A stretch of 64,000 bases of DNA from Lophium mytilinum (Eukaryota > Ascomycota > Dothideomycetes > Mytilinidiales > Mytilinidiaceae). Positions 22,480-33,900 of the stretch are shown here, piece after piece (positions within the stretch are counted from its first letter, which is position 1; every line of letters begins with the position of its first letter). The position numbers and the translations under genes were made by a program. The notes under the pieces were generated by a model. The model was not told the DNA's origin. It saw nothing but the letters and a program-made list of their open reading frames with translations, and made no database searches. Where the stretch lies: NCBI GenBank assembly GCA_010093605.1, contig MU004195.1, positions 188,708 to 252,707 of the forward strand, written 5' to 3'.

Positions 22480-22700
22480 TCTTCTATATATACCTCTTTT
22501 ATCTAATCTCCTAATTAGTCTAGAAAGTTTCCCTAAGGATTTTAGTTTACTTGCCTAAGTTGCCTACTAACTCTAAATGCTCTCTCTGCATAGGGCGTAG
22601 CTATAAATAATTACTATTATTCTTATTCTTTTACCCACGCTTGCACTTATTATAAGTATATACCTATACTTATATCTAGTATATTACCTACACAACCTTA
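22480..22700 (+). repeat. Dispersed AT-rich repeat, copy 1
   Basis: Shares TTTACTTGCCTAA, CTAAATRCTCTCTCT and TAATAATTAC blocks in the same order with 29455-29590. The two copies differ mostly by transitions. No coding signal; family unknown. Confidence 0.55.
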
Positions 22701-22909
22701 TATAGATGCATCTAGATGTAGAAATTATAGTAGGCTACCTAGCTTTAAGGAAGCAATAGATAGTATAGTAATAAGATAGTATTTATCCTTAGCCTTATTT
22801 TAAGGTAATAAGGCTTATCTATAAAATGCTCTTGTAGTGGCTTACATTATATAATAAAGTAACTAAGGAACTTATAAGTTAGACAAGCTTAGAGTTAGCG
22901 AAAATTTAG

Positions 22910-23169
22910 CGTTAAAGGTATAGAGTTGGTGTAAGAATATATAGATAAATAGATAGAGATTATATTACTTAAGTTCTATTCAATACTAATAGCAATAGAG
23001 TTGTATATACACATTATTCAATGCAGTATAAAATGCTTCTCTAACGTTCTTATAACTTTATCTAATAATTATTATATTACGTTTAAACGCTTACAATTTT
23101 TTTCTATTTAAAGGCTTTTAAGCGTATTATATGTAAGGATAAAACGCTTATGCTATTATAAAACTTATA
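22910..23169 (-). mobile_element. Solo LTR C, strongly mutated
   Basis: LTR family member in the same orientation as A and B, flanked by perfect duplications TTTAG (22905-22909 and 23170-23174). Many C/G positions of copy A are T/A here, for example ACAATTTTTTTCTATTTAAAGG in place of the CACGG..CCCG region. Confidence 0.85.
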
Positions 23170-23561
23170 TTTAGGGGGCTAGGCTTAGTATAGAGGAGCT
23201 ATTACAAGGTAAGGTATTAATAGTATAAGTGTACTCTAAGGCATGTAAGTATATAGGCAAAAATATAATAGCTTACATATAGCTTTATAAAATAGAAAAA
23301 ATAGATAATAAGATAGAAAGGCTATATAGCCTTATATATAGCTATATCTATAGTATAGATTTATATAAGAATAGAATTCTACATAAAAGTACTAAACTAT
23401 TCTAGCTAGTTAGAAAATTAGATAAGAGGGGGTGTATAGAGTAAAAAGGTAATAGATATAGAGAAAGAAAGGGCTGTAATATTATTAGTACCCTATTAGA
23501 AAGATATAAATTAAAAATTATCCAGCTTCTATAGATGTGCCTTAGATAATAGCTTAGAAAT

Positions 23562-23829
23562 TGTAAGGATTAAAATAGCATAAGCGGTATATCCTTACGC
23601 ATAATAGGCTCAAAAGCCTTCAAACGGAACGAAACCGTGAGCGTTTGAACGTGATACAATAAACATTAGATAATGTTACAAGAACGTTAGAGAAACGTTT
23701 TACAATGTATTAAATGCTGTATATATACAACTCCATCGCTGTTAATGTAGAATAGAACTCAAGTAATACAATTCCTATCTATCTATCTATCTATCCATCT
23801 ATTCTCTCATTGACTCTATACCTTTAACA
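23562..23829 (+). mobile_element. Solo LTR D
   Basis: Starts TGTAAGGATT and ends CCTTTAACA. It has the same orientation as the full-length element and perfect target duplications GAAAT (23557-23561 and 23830-23834). It retains four hexamer positions of the AACGTT cluster, two of them mutated. Confidence 0.9.
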
Positions 23830-24208
23830 GAAATTTATTTATATATCTATATATTTATCTATTTATCTAATTCTATCTATCTATATATCTATCTATATAT
23901 CTTTTTATTTATCTAGTTCTATCTATCTAAAGGTAGATTCTAAGTAAAAGATCATGCTACTAGAAGCGCAGTTATAGAGGTTACAGCTAATTGTAGAAAG
24001 TGTAGCGCTGCTAACAGGACTATAGTAGCCTTATAAGGTAGCTTAGAAAGTAGGTACTATCTTTTTTAAGAAGTATAAAGATGGCTTCATTAATAAGGTC
24101 TTTACATAGGTGCTTATAGGCTAGAAGTAATAGAAAGAGGGCCTTTATTAGGTCTAAAATTAGTAATTAAGAAAGTAGAATAATATACTAAAATAGACCC
24201 TGTAATAC

Positions 24209-24362
<154 letters not shown>

Positions 24363-24416
24363 TAATATCGAAAGCAAAATTCTAATAAATACTTCTTTCT
24401 AACATATAAGTCCTAG

Positions 24417-24689
24417 TATTAAAGTTATAGAGTTAGTGTAATAGTATATAGATAGATATATAGATAGATAGATAGGAATAAAACTACTTAAGTTCTATTT
24501 TACACTAATAGTAATAGAGTTATATATATTCACTATTTAATGGATTATTAAACGCTTCTCTCATATTCTTCTAATACTATCTAACGTTCCTTGTATTACT
24601 TTTAAACGCTTACAGTTTTATTCCCGTTTATTAGCTTTTAATCCTATTATGCATAAAGATGTAACACTTATACTGTTCTAAAACTTACA
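24417..24689 (-). mobile_element. Solo LTR E, strongly mutated
   Basis: Full-length family copy, TATTAAAGTTATAG...AAACTTACA. Flanks CCTAG and CTTAA fit a former duplication with two transitions. Heavily C-to-T/G-to-A shifted relative to copy A. Confidence 0.75.
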
Positions 24690-25170
24690 CTTAATACTAT
24701 AATAAGATATCAAGTTTTGAAAAACGCTAGAAGTACTTTTCTAGGCCTACTTATAACCATTCTTTTAAATCTAGACTTCATTTCATTATTTTTCTTTTAT
24801 AGAGCTATAATCTAGACTTTAGTAATATACTTATATAATATGCTCTACACTACCATCTTTTTACGGCCGTGTCTAGGCGTGTAGTTATTTTTAGAAGCTC
24901 TAGTTTATATATTAACTAAACTAGCTTTGGATTATAAAACAATAGCTTATATTTATTTTAAAGGTACTGTGGCCTACTGGTAAATCTCATGTAACTATTG
25001 CACCTAACGTTCTACATTGTTATAACTTTCATAACCCCCTGCCCAGCCAAATGGTATATCAAGCTTTCACTGAACTAAATGAAGCGTTGCGTTACTAAAG
25101 GATGGCCAGATTCTTCGCGATCTTCCTACACACAAGCTTTCCACATCGCGTTCGCTCCGCTACACTACAT

Positions 25171-26154
25171 CTAAGGCTTCACAACTCTTACGGAAATATA
25201 TCTTCCATCCCCCCAGTTGAGCCAAGCCTCAACGCCGGCCATAACGTTAATAAATCGGTCTTGTATGCCGAGCAGACGGAACAACTGGTAAGGAAGATAG
25301 CCTACAACACCGAACAGCCTCCACATAGGAAGTACTCCGTCGGTCAGGTCTTCCAGTGAAAAGTCTTTAAATCCCACCTTCTCGGCGAGCTCCTGATATC
25401 CACCCTCTTCTAGCGTATTTTGACAGTGTGACAAGCGAAGGACGTCCTGGAGAGTTCCTGTGTTGCGACTGAAGTCGGCTTCGTGGAGAACAAGAGCACC
25501 GCCTGGTTTCAAAAGGCGATAGAAGTTGCGGAGCACTTTGACGGGATCATCTGCATGCACGAACGTTTCCATTGTGTAGATGCCATCGAAGGACTCATCC
25601 GGGAAAGAGGAAAGATTGTGGTAGTCGCCGTACTCGACCGACACTTTGTCTTCTAACTTATGGTTCTTGATATTCCTTCTAGCATCTGCAACGTGGTGGG
25701 GCGTGATATCGATGGCTTGAACGTTTAAGCCCTTCTGAGCCATGTATATGGCGACATATCCTGAACCGGCACCCGCATCAAGGACCTTCGCTCCTGGACT
25801 TAGTTCCAAACGGGTGTATAGCTTCTGCTCCATCGCTCGCAACGCCGTCGAGATCGGGAAAGGGGACAGCTGGCCTTTCCTGTATAGCCCACAATGCCTG
25901 GCGTTGCCGAGTAACAGCCAGTAACCAAGTCGTGATTCCAAGGAGGCATAGTAGTCCGGGACGGACGGTGACGCGTCGCCATTGCTCGCAATCAAGCCTG
26001 TTCATCACAGTCAGCGACGAAAAGAGGTGACACCATAGCCTTCAACGCAGGCCAAGAGCGCACCTATAATAGCCGACGCCAAAAGTGCTAAAAAAGCAGC
26101 AACATAACGCAGTCGAAACCGAGATCTACTTTGAGGCGTGGTAGGGTTCGCCAT
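25171..26154 (-). CDS. Membrane-anchored SAM-dependent methyltransferase
   Basis: Exon 1 is 26154-26064 and exon 2 is 25997-25171 (66-bp intron, phase 1), giving about 305 residues. Exon 1 encodes a short basic N-terminus (SRSRFRLR) and a hydrophobic stretch (YVAAFLALLASAIIGLIA), a signal anchor or cleavable signal. The class I fold follows: motif I VLDAGAGSGYVAIYMA, motif II QAIDI, motif post-I YGDYHNL, IYTMETFVHADDP and LLKPGGALVLHEADFS. The layout and the C-terminal GDGRYISVRVVKP resemble the sterol 24-C/tocopherol methyltransferase-like group, but sterol-binding motifs are not recognisable, so the acceptor is unknown. It stands alone between two AT-rich islands, which suggests accessory status. 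Without exon 1 the anchor would be missed. Confidence 0.85.
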
Positions 26155-27738
26155 CGTGGGAGATGGTCAAAACGGAGCGGAGTGGAAAAGCTGTACCTGG
26201 GTATCGTTTGGTCTGAGATTATACAGAAGGCCCCCTTGGCGCGCTAGGTAATCCCCCCTACTTAAACCATTAACGAAAAAGCGGGTGCGTGCGGAGGCGG
26301 GTTGTTAGGCGACGAAGGGCCCACATCAGCTCGATACGAGCGATCTGATACGCTCCATCATGAACCTAACGTTGAAATTACGCGCCAAGGAGGGCTCTAT
26401 CAAAGATGGCAACGCGGCGACGGGCGCTATCTACGCGCTGCGGCACAGCGGAACGTCCCAAGCCAGCAGTGATGAAACCCAATCAGATGGAAGTTGCCAG
26501 TTCCCCCCCCTGCTCAGGTCATCCACCAGCGCTGTAGTATGGCTGGAGCAATTCTGCAGTGCTTCCCGCTTTGTTGTTGATTGAAATGGGTTCAAGCAAG
26601 AGAAAAGTTTGGGTGAACAGGGCTGCGGCGAATTTTGTCTCCTGGTCTCTATGCGAAATTTTATCTTGGTTATGATATGGACCAAACGCCCTAAACCTAA
26701 CCGAGCCCGGAGTAGCTGTTAATCCGAGTTCTTGCTTTCACCTCTACCCTGTGGTGACAGCTGCGAAGGCTAGACTACCCACCTTACCTTTTCTGATCAG
26801 CAGGAGCAACACAATGTACTGTACGGATGCGTTCTGTATACAGATAGCAGATAGCGCCCTATGATTGACAGAACCCCACCGAACACATGCCTACTTGCAT
26901 TCGCTATCCGCCGGTCTACGAACCAGAATTAGAGATCGGCGCCATAATATGCGCCCTCTTGTGGCCTCCTTCTGGTAAAATTTTGTGTCAGGGGTCCTCT
27001 CCAAAGAATTTTGAGGCGGCACAGCCCCATCGCCCAAGCTCCTCAATGTACGACCCCCGAACTACCCCACGCAGGTCATGGAAGAGAGACTCTCTGCTTT
27101 CAGGTCAAGCTATCGTATATGTACGCAGTGTGTCACTACTTAGGATTCTTCAATAAATTTTCAAAATCTAGACAAGATAGAAGCTCGTCACCTTGAGCTA
27201 ACTGCGCGGTAACGTGTCGAAGCACTACAAGTCTTTGATGAGTGTGCCATCTTTTTCACCCCCTGCCATACCCTGCACCCCAAAATGTGAACCCGCTCAG
27301 TGCTCTGCAATCGGCTAGAAAAATAGCGCAAGCGCTCGTGCCTGGGGATGAGGCGGCGTACGTATTGGCTCATGAGACACACAGGTTGAAACCGAGATGC
27401 AACCACAAGCGCAACCAGCACTCATCGTTCAGCTGTCTAGGTTGTCGACCCCTCCCGTTGACGGGATTGGAAGCAGCACTACATATCGAAACAGCGACTG
27501 TTGCAACGACGCTAGATTAGGCTACGGTTACGGTGTCGCCTTGACCAATGTTGGTATGACCCGCTCGACGATGCTGTGCCGCACCGAGTGAGCTGGTCTT
27601 GTGGACTCTGCAAGCGCTTGCTTGCCGTATGTCCTCGGGACGGCCCGCCTACGAAAGTTCTCTTAGTGTCTACCCACTCTGACCTAGACAGTGGGTCTTC
27701 TTTCTTTCGACGTCCAAAGTCTGGCCGTGAGCTTCCTA
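26155..27738. other. Long gene-free stretch of ordinary composition
   Basis: About 1.6 kb with balanced base composition but no convincing gene. Several 60-90 codon frames lack domain signals or splice-consistent extensions. It could hold the methyltransferase promoter, remnants of a lost gene, or an upstream non-coding exon of the next gene. Confidence 0.45.
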
Positions 27739-29192
27739 ATGAGTGCTTCCATGAACTGTTCGGCTTACAACAACAATGTCAACCTCACGGGCACTCGAGG
27801 ATGGGTACGACAGTCCAACGATCGTGGAAGCCTAGATATTATTATCTCTTGTGGAGTTACCGTCTTTCTTTGCATCTGGACATCTGTTTGCGTCAACGTA
27901 CCCGCACCTTCTCGTGGAGTCTGGGACATCTTCCGGGATCGATGGCATATGTTCTGTCTAGGATTACTTGGCCCTGAGTTTATTCTTCTCAACGCACTTG
28001 GGCAATTCTGTAGCGCAAAAGCTTCAGTTCGGGCATTCGCTGCCACAGATCATTCAGGCTGGACCATGAAGCATGCCTTTTTCGCTGATATGGGAGGTGT
28101 TCACCTGCGACTTCCTAATGCCCTACTGGACGAACCGAAATCGTTCCCAATAAATGCTAAGCAGCTGCATTTCCTGGTTGCAAATGGCCACATTCCTTTC
28201 CCTAGCAACATCACGCAGGATACAATCCGTGACAAGAACAAGAGTGATGGACTAGCTAGGTCTGATATATCATCAACTCTTCTCACATAAAGGCTAATTG
28301 ATCCAGGTTCATTTGCTCCATTCAAATATTTTGGTTTACTTTAAGCACGGCGTCTCGGCCCATCAAAGGTTACGCAACCACTAGCCTCGAACTTACGACC
28401 ATCGCATACATTGTCTGTGCTTTAGCCACAATGTTCTTCTGGCGACATAAGCCAATGGATGTTCAAGACGCTATTTTCTTGGATTGCCAGCGCGAATTGG
28501 ATCAATTACTGGACGAGCAAGGACGTAGTGCGGCTGGTCCATATCATTTCACGCCACTCGACTTCGTTAGTCGAGAAGAATGGATAGCCAGCCGACTGTG
28601 GGTGTACAACGTCAACCTCCTACGACGGATGCGGATAATTCACACATATCGGAAAACGCTTCCCATCCAACACTTCTCATCGTTCAACTTCCTGATCCCA
28701 GAACGATCAATGCTCTTCGTTGCGCTAGCCATTTCTTTGGCTTATGCGAGCGTTTTTGTCGCAGGCTGGAGCATTCATTTCCCCACTAGGCTGGAGATGA
28801 TCCTTTGGCGAACATGCTCCTTGGGCTCGATGATGATTGTGGCCATTGGTGGCGTATTTGAAATATCTCTTATGATAAAACATTACTCGAAGACCACACA
28901 AGGCGACAATGTTGAGTTGACTCTGGGACCTCATCTAGTCCGCTCACATCCATTGATTAAGCCGGCGCCTACACGTATGCAAGCCGCTATGCAGCATGTC
29001 AAGAACAAGACGCCAAATTTGGATCCAGAGTACGAGGTACCCTTCCGGTCATTGATAGTTACGCTACCATTGTGCGCTTTGTATACTATTTTCCGATTCT
29101 TTATTCTCTTAGAAGACTTTATATCATTCCGGGGACTTCCAGCTACCGCCTTTATGGCGATAGACTGGGCGACGTATCTTCCACATATTTAA
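27739..29192 (+). CDS. Fungal multi-pass membrane protein, family of unknown function
   Basis: Two exons, 27739-28259 and 28307-29192, splice to about 468 residues. The 47-bp intron uses GTCTGA as donor and has a good GGCTAATTG branch region. Blocks characteristic of a large fungal-only family are present: GTRGWVRQSNDRGSLDIIISC, FLCIWTSVCVNVPAP, GLLGPEFILLNALGQ, TMKHAFFADMGGVHL, FPINAKQLHFLVANG, the splice-spanning KSDGLAR-FICSIQIFWF, SLELTTIAYIVCALATMFFWRHKP, and the terminal AIDWATYLPHI. Five or six membrane spans are likely. No biochemical role is known for this family. The start is the first ATG of the open frame (27739); a further 5' exon is possible. Confidence 0.8.
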
Positions 29193-29877
29193 CAGTTCTG
29201 AAACTTTTGATAACTTAGCATAGAGGCTATAGGAGCGATACCTCTACTTCTATAGTCTTATTTCTTTCTTATAAATGCCTAATATAGATACTTAATATAC
29301 TTAAAATATAGAAAGATATAACTTTTAAGCCTACTAACTATACACACCCCTCTAACCTAATCTTCTAATAACTACTAAGTCCTACTAGAGAGCCTCTAAC
29401 ACCCCTCTAATCTAATCTTCTAATTACTACTAAGTTCTACTATAGAGCCTCTAATTTACTTGCCTAATATACTTACTAAGTCTAAATACTCTCTCTAAAT
29501 ATAGTAAAGTTATATGTAATAATTACATTGTTATACTAAACCTTATCCTTCTTCTTATTATTATACTTATTATCTTTATATCTAGCTCCTTCCGCAGTTA
29601 GATAGAGTAAGAGCCTAGTAATAGGGAGCTACTATACTAGCTTACAGCCTATAGAACTTAAGAGGCTAATAAGCTTATATAGTATATAGATTAAGTAGTA
29701 ATAAAGGTAGGGGTAATAGAGGAGGACTAGGATTAATATTAAGAGGCTATAATAAGGTAAGGTTTCTACAGTTTAAGATATGCTTCTAGATATATAGGTA
29801 TATAGATAGTAATAAAATAGCCTATATAAAGTATATAAAATAGAAAGAATAGAAAATAAAATAGTAAGGCTAGTAGC
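29193..29877. other. AT-rich island 3, left part
   Basis: RIP-like AT-rich DNA that serves as the insertion target of the copia element. It holds a second copy of a dispersed repeat (29455-29590) and a 55-bp tandem duplication. The phrase AAAATAGAAAGAATAG near 29838 also resembles sequence near 23288. Confidence 0.6.
29346..29455. repeat. 55-bp tandem duplication
   Basis: Units 29346-29400 and 29401-29455 both begin ACCCCTCTAA and end GCCTCTAA(C/T). They differ at a handful of positions, mostly C/T. Confidence 0.85.
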
Positions 29878-30138
29878 TATAAGGATTACAATAGCATAAG
29901 CGTTATATCCTTACGCATAATAGGCTCAAAAGCCTTCAAACGGGACGAAACCGTGAGCGTTTAAACGTGATACAACGAACGTTGGATAACGTTACAAGAA
30001 CGTTAGAGAAACGTTTTATAATGCATTAAATGCTGTATATATACTCCGTTGCTGTCGATGTAGAATAGAACTCAAGCAATACAATTCCTATCTATCTATC
30101 TATCCATCTATTCTCCCATCGACTCTATACCTTTGACA
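29878..30138 (+). repeat. 5' LTR of the copia element (261 bp)
   Basis: Starts TATAAGGATT (TG changed to TA) and ends CCTTTGACA. Contains four AACGTT hexamers at 29978, 29988, 29999 and 30010 and a (TCTA)n tract near the 3' end (about 30089-30115). Confidence 0.92.
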
Positions 30139-30150
30139 GGTTATGAGCTC
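30139..30150 (+). promoter_or_regulatory. Primer binding site, half-tRNA iMet type
   Basis: GGTTATGAGCTC directly abuts the LTR end. Its first 10 bases are complementary to GCUCAUAACC, the anticodon loop and 3' stem of eukaryotic initiator tRNA-Met. Copia-type elements are known to prime from a cleaved half of this tRNA. Confidence 0.75.
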
Positions 30151-30445
30151 GGATCGCACCACGCAATCTACAGCTATACAAAGCACCAACGGGCAGGTTC
30201 TATCTTAAAATCAACCAGATATCGATCAAAATCATCCAAATCGACCAAATATTGGACGAAAACGACGCCGTTTACCATCTCGTTTACTATTACCAGCATA
30301 CGAACCTACTACACCACCGTACGAGTGGTTTCAAGCTCAAAATGAAGCCGAAATAGCCGAAAACGAAGCCAAAATTGAAGAAGAGGACGAAGTTATCGAC
30401 TATAAACCCGCTATACAACAGCTGGAACGCAATCTAGAATTGTAA
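30143..30445 (+). pseudogene. Leader ORF starting inside the primer binding site
   Basis: The ATG in the primer binding site opens a frame of exactly 100 codons closed by TAA at 30443, with a single internal stop, TAA at 30206 (codon 22), of the kind made from CAA by C-to-T change. The stretch is less AT-rich than the rest of the element. The encoded sequence would be hydrophilic: a basic block (GRKRRRLPSR), a PPYEWF phrase, then a glutamate-rich repeat (NEAEIAENEAKIEEEDE). The frame can be followed to 30634 with three more TAA/TAG stops. Gag proper starts later at 30990. I find no known family. It may be a true extra ORF or a chance reading. Confidence 0.45.
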
Positions 30446-30681
30446 ATCCATCACGAATAAAATCAGACTAAAGAAATTCATATTTACCATCACGAAGCTT
30501 CTATAAGCTTATATTACGTCATAAACCACGCAATTAACCTTCCAACCTCTATTATCTATTACGTATTAAATCCAGATACTCTAGATTAGATTATAACCTT
30601 TTATCCTATTATCTTATCCAACACAAGAAGATAAATTGATTAAAAATCGAAATATTTCTCTTTCTATCTATCTATCTATTC

Positions 30682-30953
30682 ATCAAATACATAGATACAT
30701 AGAATTCATCTATCTATCTATTCGCCAAATACATAGATAGATAGAAATCTATCTATTCAACAAATCTATAGATATATAGAAATCCATCTATTTATCTATT
30801 TATCTATCTATCTATTTATCAAATACATAGATACATAGAATTCATCTATCTATCTATTCGCCAAATACATAGATAGATAGAAATCTATCTATTCAACAAA
30901 TCTATAGATATATAGAAATCCATCTATTTATCTATTTATCTATCTATCTATTT
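30682..30953 (+). repeat. Perfect 136-bp tandem duplication in the retroelement leader
   Basis: Units 30682-30817 and 30818-30953 are identical by eye. Each contains alternating TCTA and TAGA runs able to form hairpins, and two AAATACATAGATA phrases. Confidence 0.9.
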
Positions 30954-30989
30954 GCCTAACGGGCTATTTATCTATCTATTCAATCTAAA

Positions 30990-33900
30990 ATGGATAAAAT
31001 CAGTATTACCAAGCTAGTTGGTCAATCTAACTACGAAGTTTGGGCTCTAAGAGTACAATCTCTCTTAGTAGAAAAAAGTTGTAGTGATGCTATTAGCAGC
31101 ACTACTCCTATTCCTATTAATAAGGAAAACGATGCAAAAGCATTAGCCACTATTAGGCTTACTATAGAGGATGGTCCTCTATTATAATTATAGTATTCTG
31201 CTACTGCAATAGAAGCTTGGAAGCTACTAAAGAAGCTATATAGCCTAAAGGGCTTTAGTTCTAAATTCCTTATTTGTAAGGAGCTGTTTAATACTGTTTT
31301 ATCTAAGTTTTCAACTATAGAAGATTACTTAAATAAGATAAAACAGTTAACAGATTAATTAAAAGCGAAAAAGCTTGAATTACTAAATTAAGTTATTGTA
31401 GCCTGGGTTTTAAATAACCTAACGGACCCCTATAATGGCTTTATAATAATGGTTACGCAATCCTATAGGGAAAACTTATCTAATATTAAATTAGATGATT
31501 TATTCTCTAATTTAATGGACGAAGCAAGAAGACAAGAGTCTAAAGAGCACGAAACGGCTCTATTTAATAGAACTAAAAAGTTCTTGCCTAAAAATAAGAA
31601 TAGAATAGAAAAAACAAGATATTATAAGAAGTGTAAAACAGCTACGCACCTTATAAAAGATTGTTTCTATCTATTTCCAGAAAGGGCACTAAAATGGTTT
31701 AGAACTAAAGAGTATTTCGAACCACTAAAAGATAAGGAAGAATCCTTAATTATAGAGGAATCTAACCCTAATAATTAGGGAGATTTCGATATAGATCTAG
31801 ATGCAGCTGAAGTAAAGGTATTTCTAGCATCCCATTATACCCCTAATAACGAAGCTAATTATATATTAGACTCCGGGAGCACAAGCCATATAATAGTAGA
31901 TAAAAATCTATTTACTAGTTATAAGGAGCAAGCTATTATATTAAATTGGGGAGAAAATAAAACTACAACTGCAAAAGGTGTAGGAAATGTACAATTAAAA
32001 CTAAATGGGAATATATTTATACTAGAAAAGTGCCTTTTTATACCTAACTTTAGATATAATCTAATATCTATAAGTAAACTAGATTCTATAGGAATAAACG
32101 TTACGTTTAAGAATAAAACAGCTATTATATATAAAAAGAATAATATACTAGCAACAGCATCGCTTAAAAACTCTTTATACTATATAAATATAGAAAATAC
32201 AACGCTTTTTATAAAGTAAATAAATTAAATACATAAACAGATAGATAAAAGCGATTTGATAAATACATACATAGATAGAAATAATCTATCTATTTGGCAC
32301 TAAAGAATGGGCCATATAAGCTCTAGAAAGCTTAGTATATTATTAGGCATACCACCTATAAAAGAACCTATATAATGCGAAGCCTGTATAAAAGCTAAGA
32401 TGACTAAGAATAAAAGAAGTAAGGAAATAACACTAAAAACGGTAATTCCTTTACAAAAAGTCTCTTTAGATTTAGCAGGGCCTATAAATCCACCTAGTTT
32501 AGGGGGTAATAAATACGTTATCTTCTTTATAGATACAGCTTCAAGATATATAGAATATAAACTATTAAAATCTAAAGATGAAGCTTATAACGCCTTTTTA
32601 GAATATAAAGCTAAGGCTGAAAATATAAATACAGGAGATAAAAGAAAAATACAAATTTTTAAAACTGATAATGGGGGAGAATATATAAATAAGAAGTTTA
32701 AAACAACTCTTTTAAAAACGGGTATAATCTATTAATTCTTAAGCCCCTATACGCCGGAACAAAACGGTCTAGTAGAGCGGATTAACTTAACTATATTTAA
32801 TATAGTAAGGGCTCTATTATATACAGCTAATTTACCTTTTAATCTATGGGGAGAAGCTGTAAATGCGGCCGTATATATATACAATAGAACGCCGCACTCT
32901 AGCTTAAAAGATAAAACGCCATTTGAGCTATATTATAAAAGAAAAGCTAAAATAGATAATATAAAAATCTTCGGATCTACAGCTTATTATAAGGTTAAAA
33001 CGTAAATAACTAAATTAGAACTAAGAGCTAAAAAGGCTATAGTATTAGGCTATGGTTCAAATGCGTATAGACTATTAGATATAGAAACTAAAAAGATCTT
33101 TTGGGCAAGAGATGTATCTATAATAGAAGGCTTCCTTAATAAAAGGAATGAAAACAACAACGTTAATAAAAAGGGAAATCCTTTAGAATACGTTATTAAT
33201 ATAGAGCCACTAAAAGATAATACTATAAGTAATAATACTATAAGTGATACTATAAGTAATAATACTATAAGTAGTAATAATTTAATAATAGATAAAAGCT
33301 CTAAAGATGAATTAGCTTTAAAACCATCTAAAAATCTATCTATTTAAAGATATACACAGAATCCAAATTTAATAAATAGATATATAGATGAAAATCAATC
33401 ATCTACAAATACATACATAGATAGAAACTAAACTTAATTATCTACAAATACATACATAGATGATCTATCTGAAGATGAATTGGCCTTTATTATTAATAAT
33501 AACAACGAGCCAAATACATATAAACAAGCTATAGAATCTCCTTATAATAATAAGTGGAAAGAAGCTATGCAAATAGAAATAGACCAGCTTACTAAGCAAA
33601 ATACCTGGGAGTTAGTAGACTTACCAGTAAATAGAAATGCGTTAAAAGGACGCTGGGTTTATAAAATTAAAACCGATATAGATAATAATATATCTAAATA
33701 TAAGGCAAGATGGGTAGTAAAAGGTTTTAGCCAAGTCTACAGCGTAGATTATGAAGAAACCTTTGCTAATACCTGCCGCCCAGAAGTATATAGGCTATTA
33801 CTTATATTAGCTACTTATTATAACTGGGAAATAATACAATGGGACTTTAAAAACGCATTTACGCATGCAGACTTAGATAAAGAACTATACGTGGAACAAC

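Noticed and set aside
26887-27591. Several 60-90 codon frames as possible genes
   Set aside because: No domain pattern, no consistent splice continuation, and overlapping frames on both strands of similar length.
30133-30345. 70-codon frame in the retroelement leader
   Set aside because: It overlaps the better-supported frame starting at 30143 in a different phase, and has Ser/Thr/Tyr-rich composition without structure.
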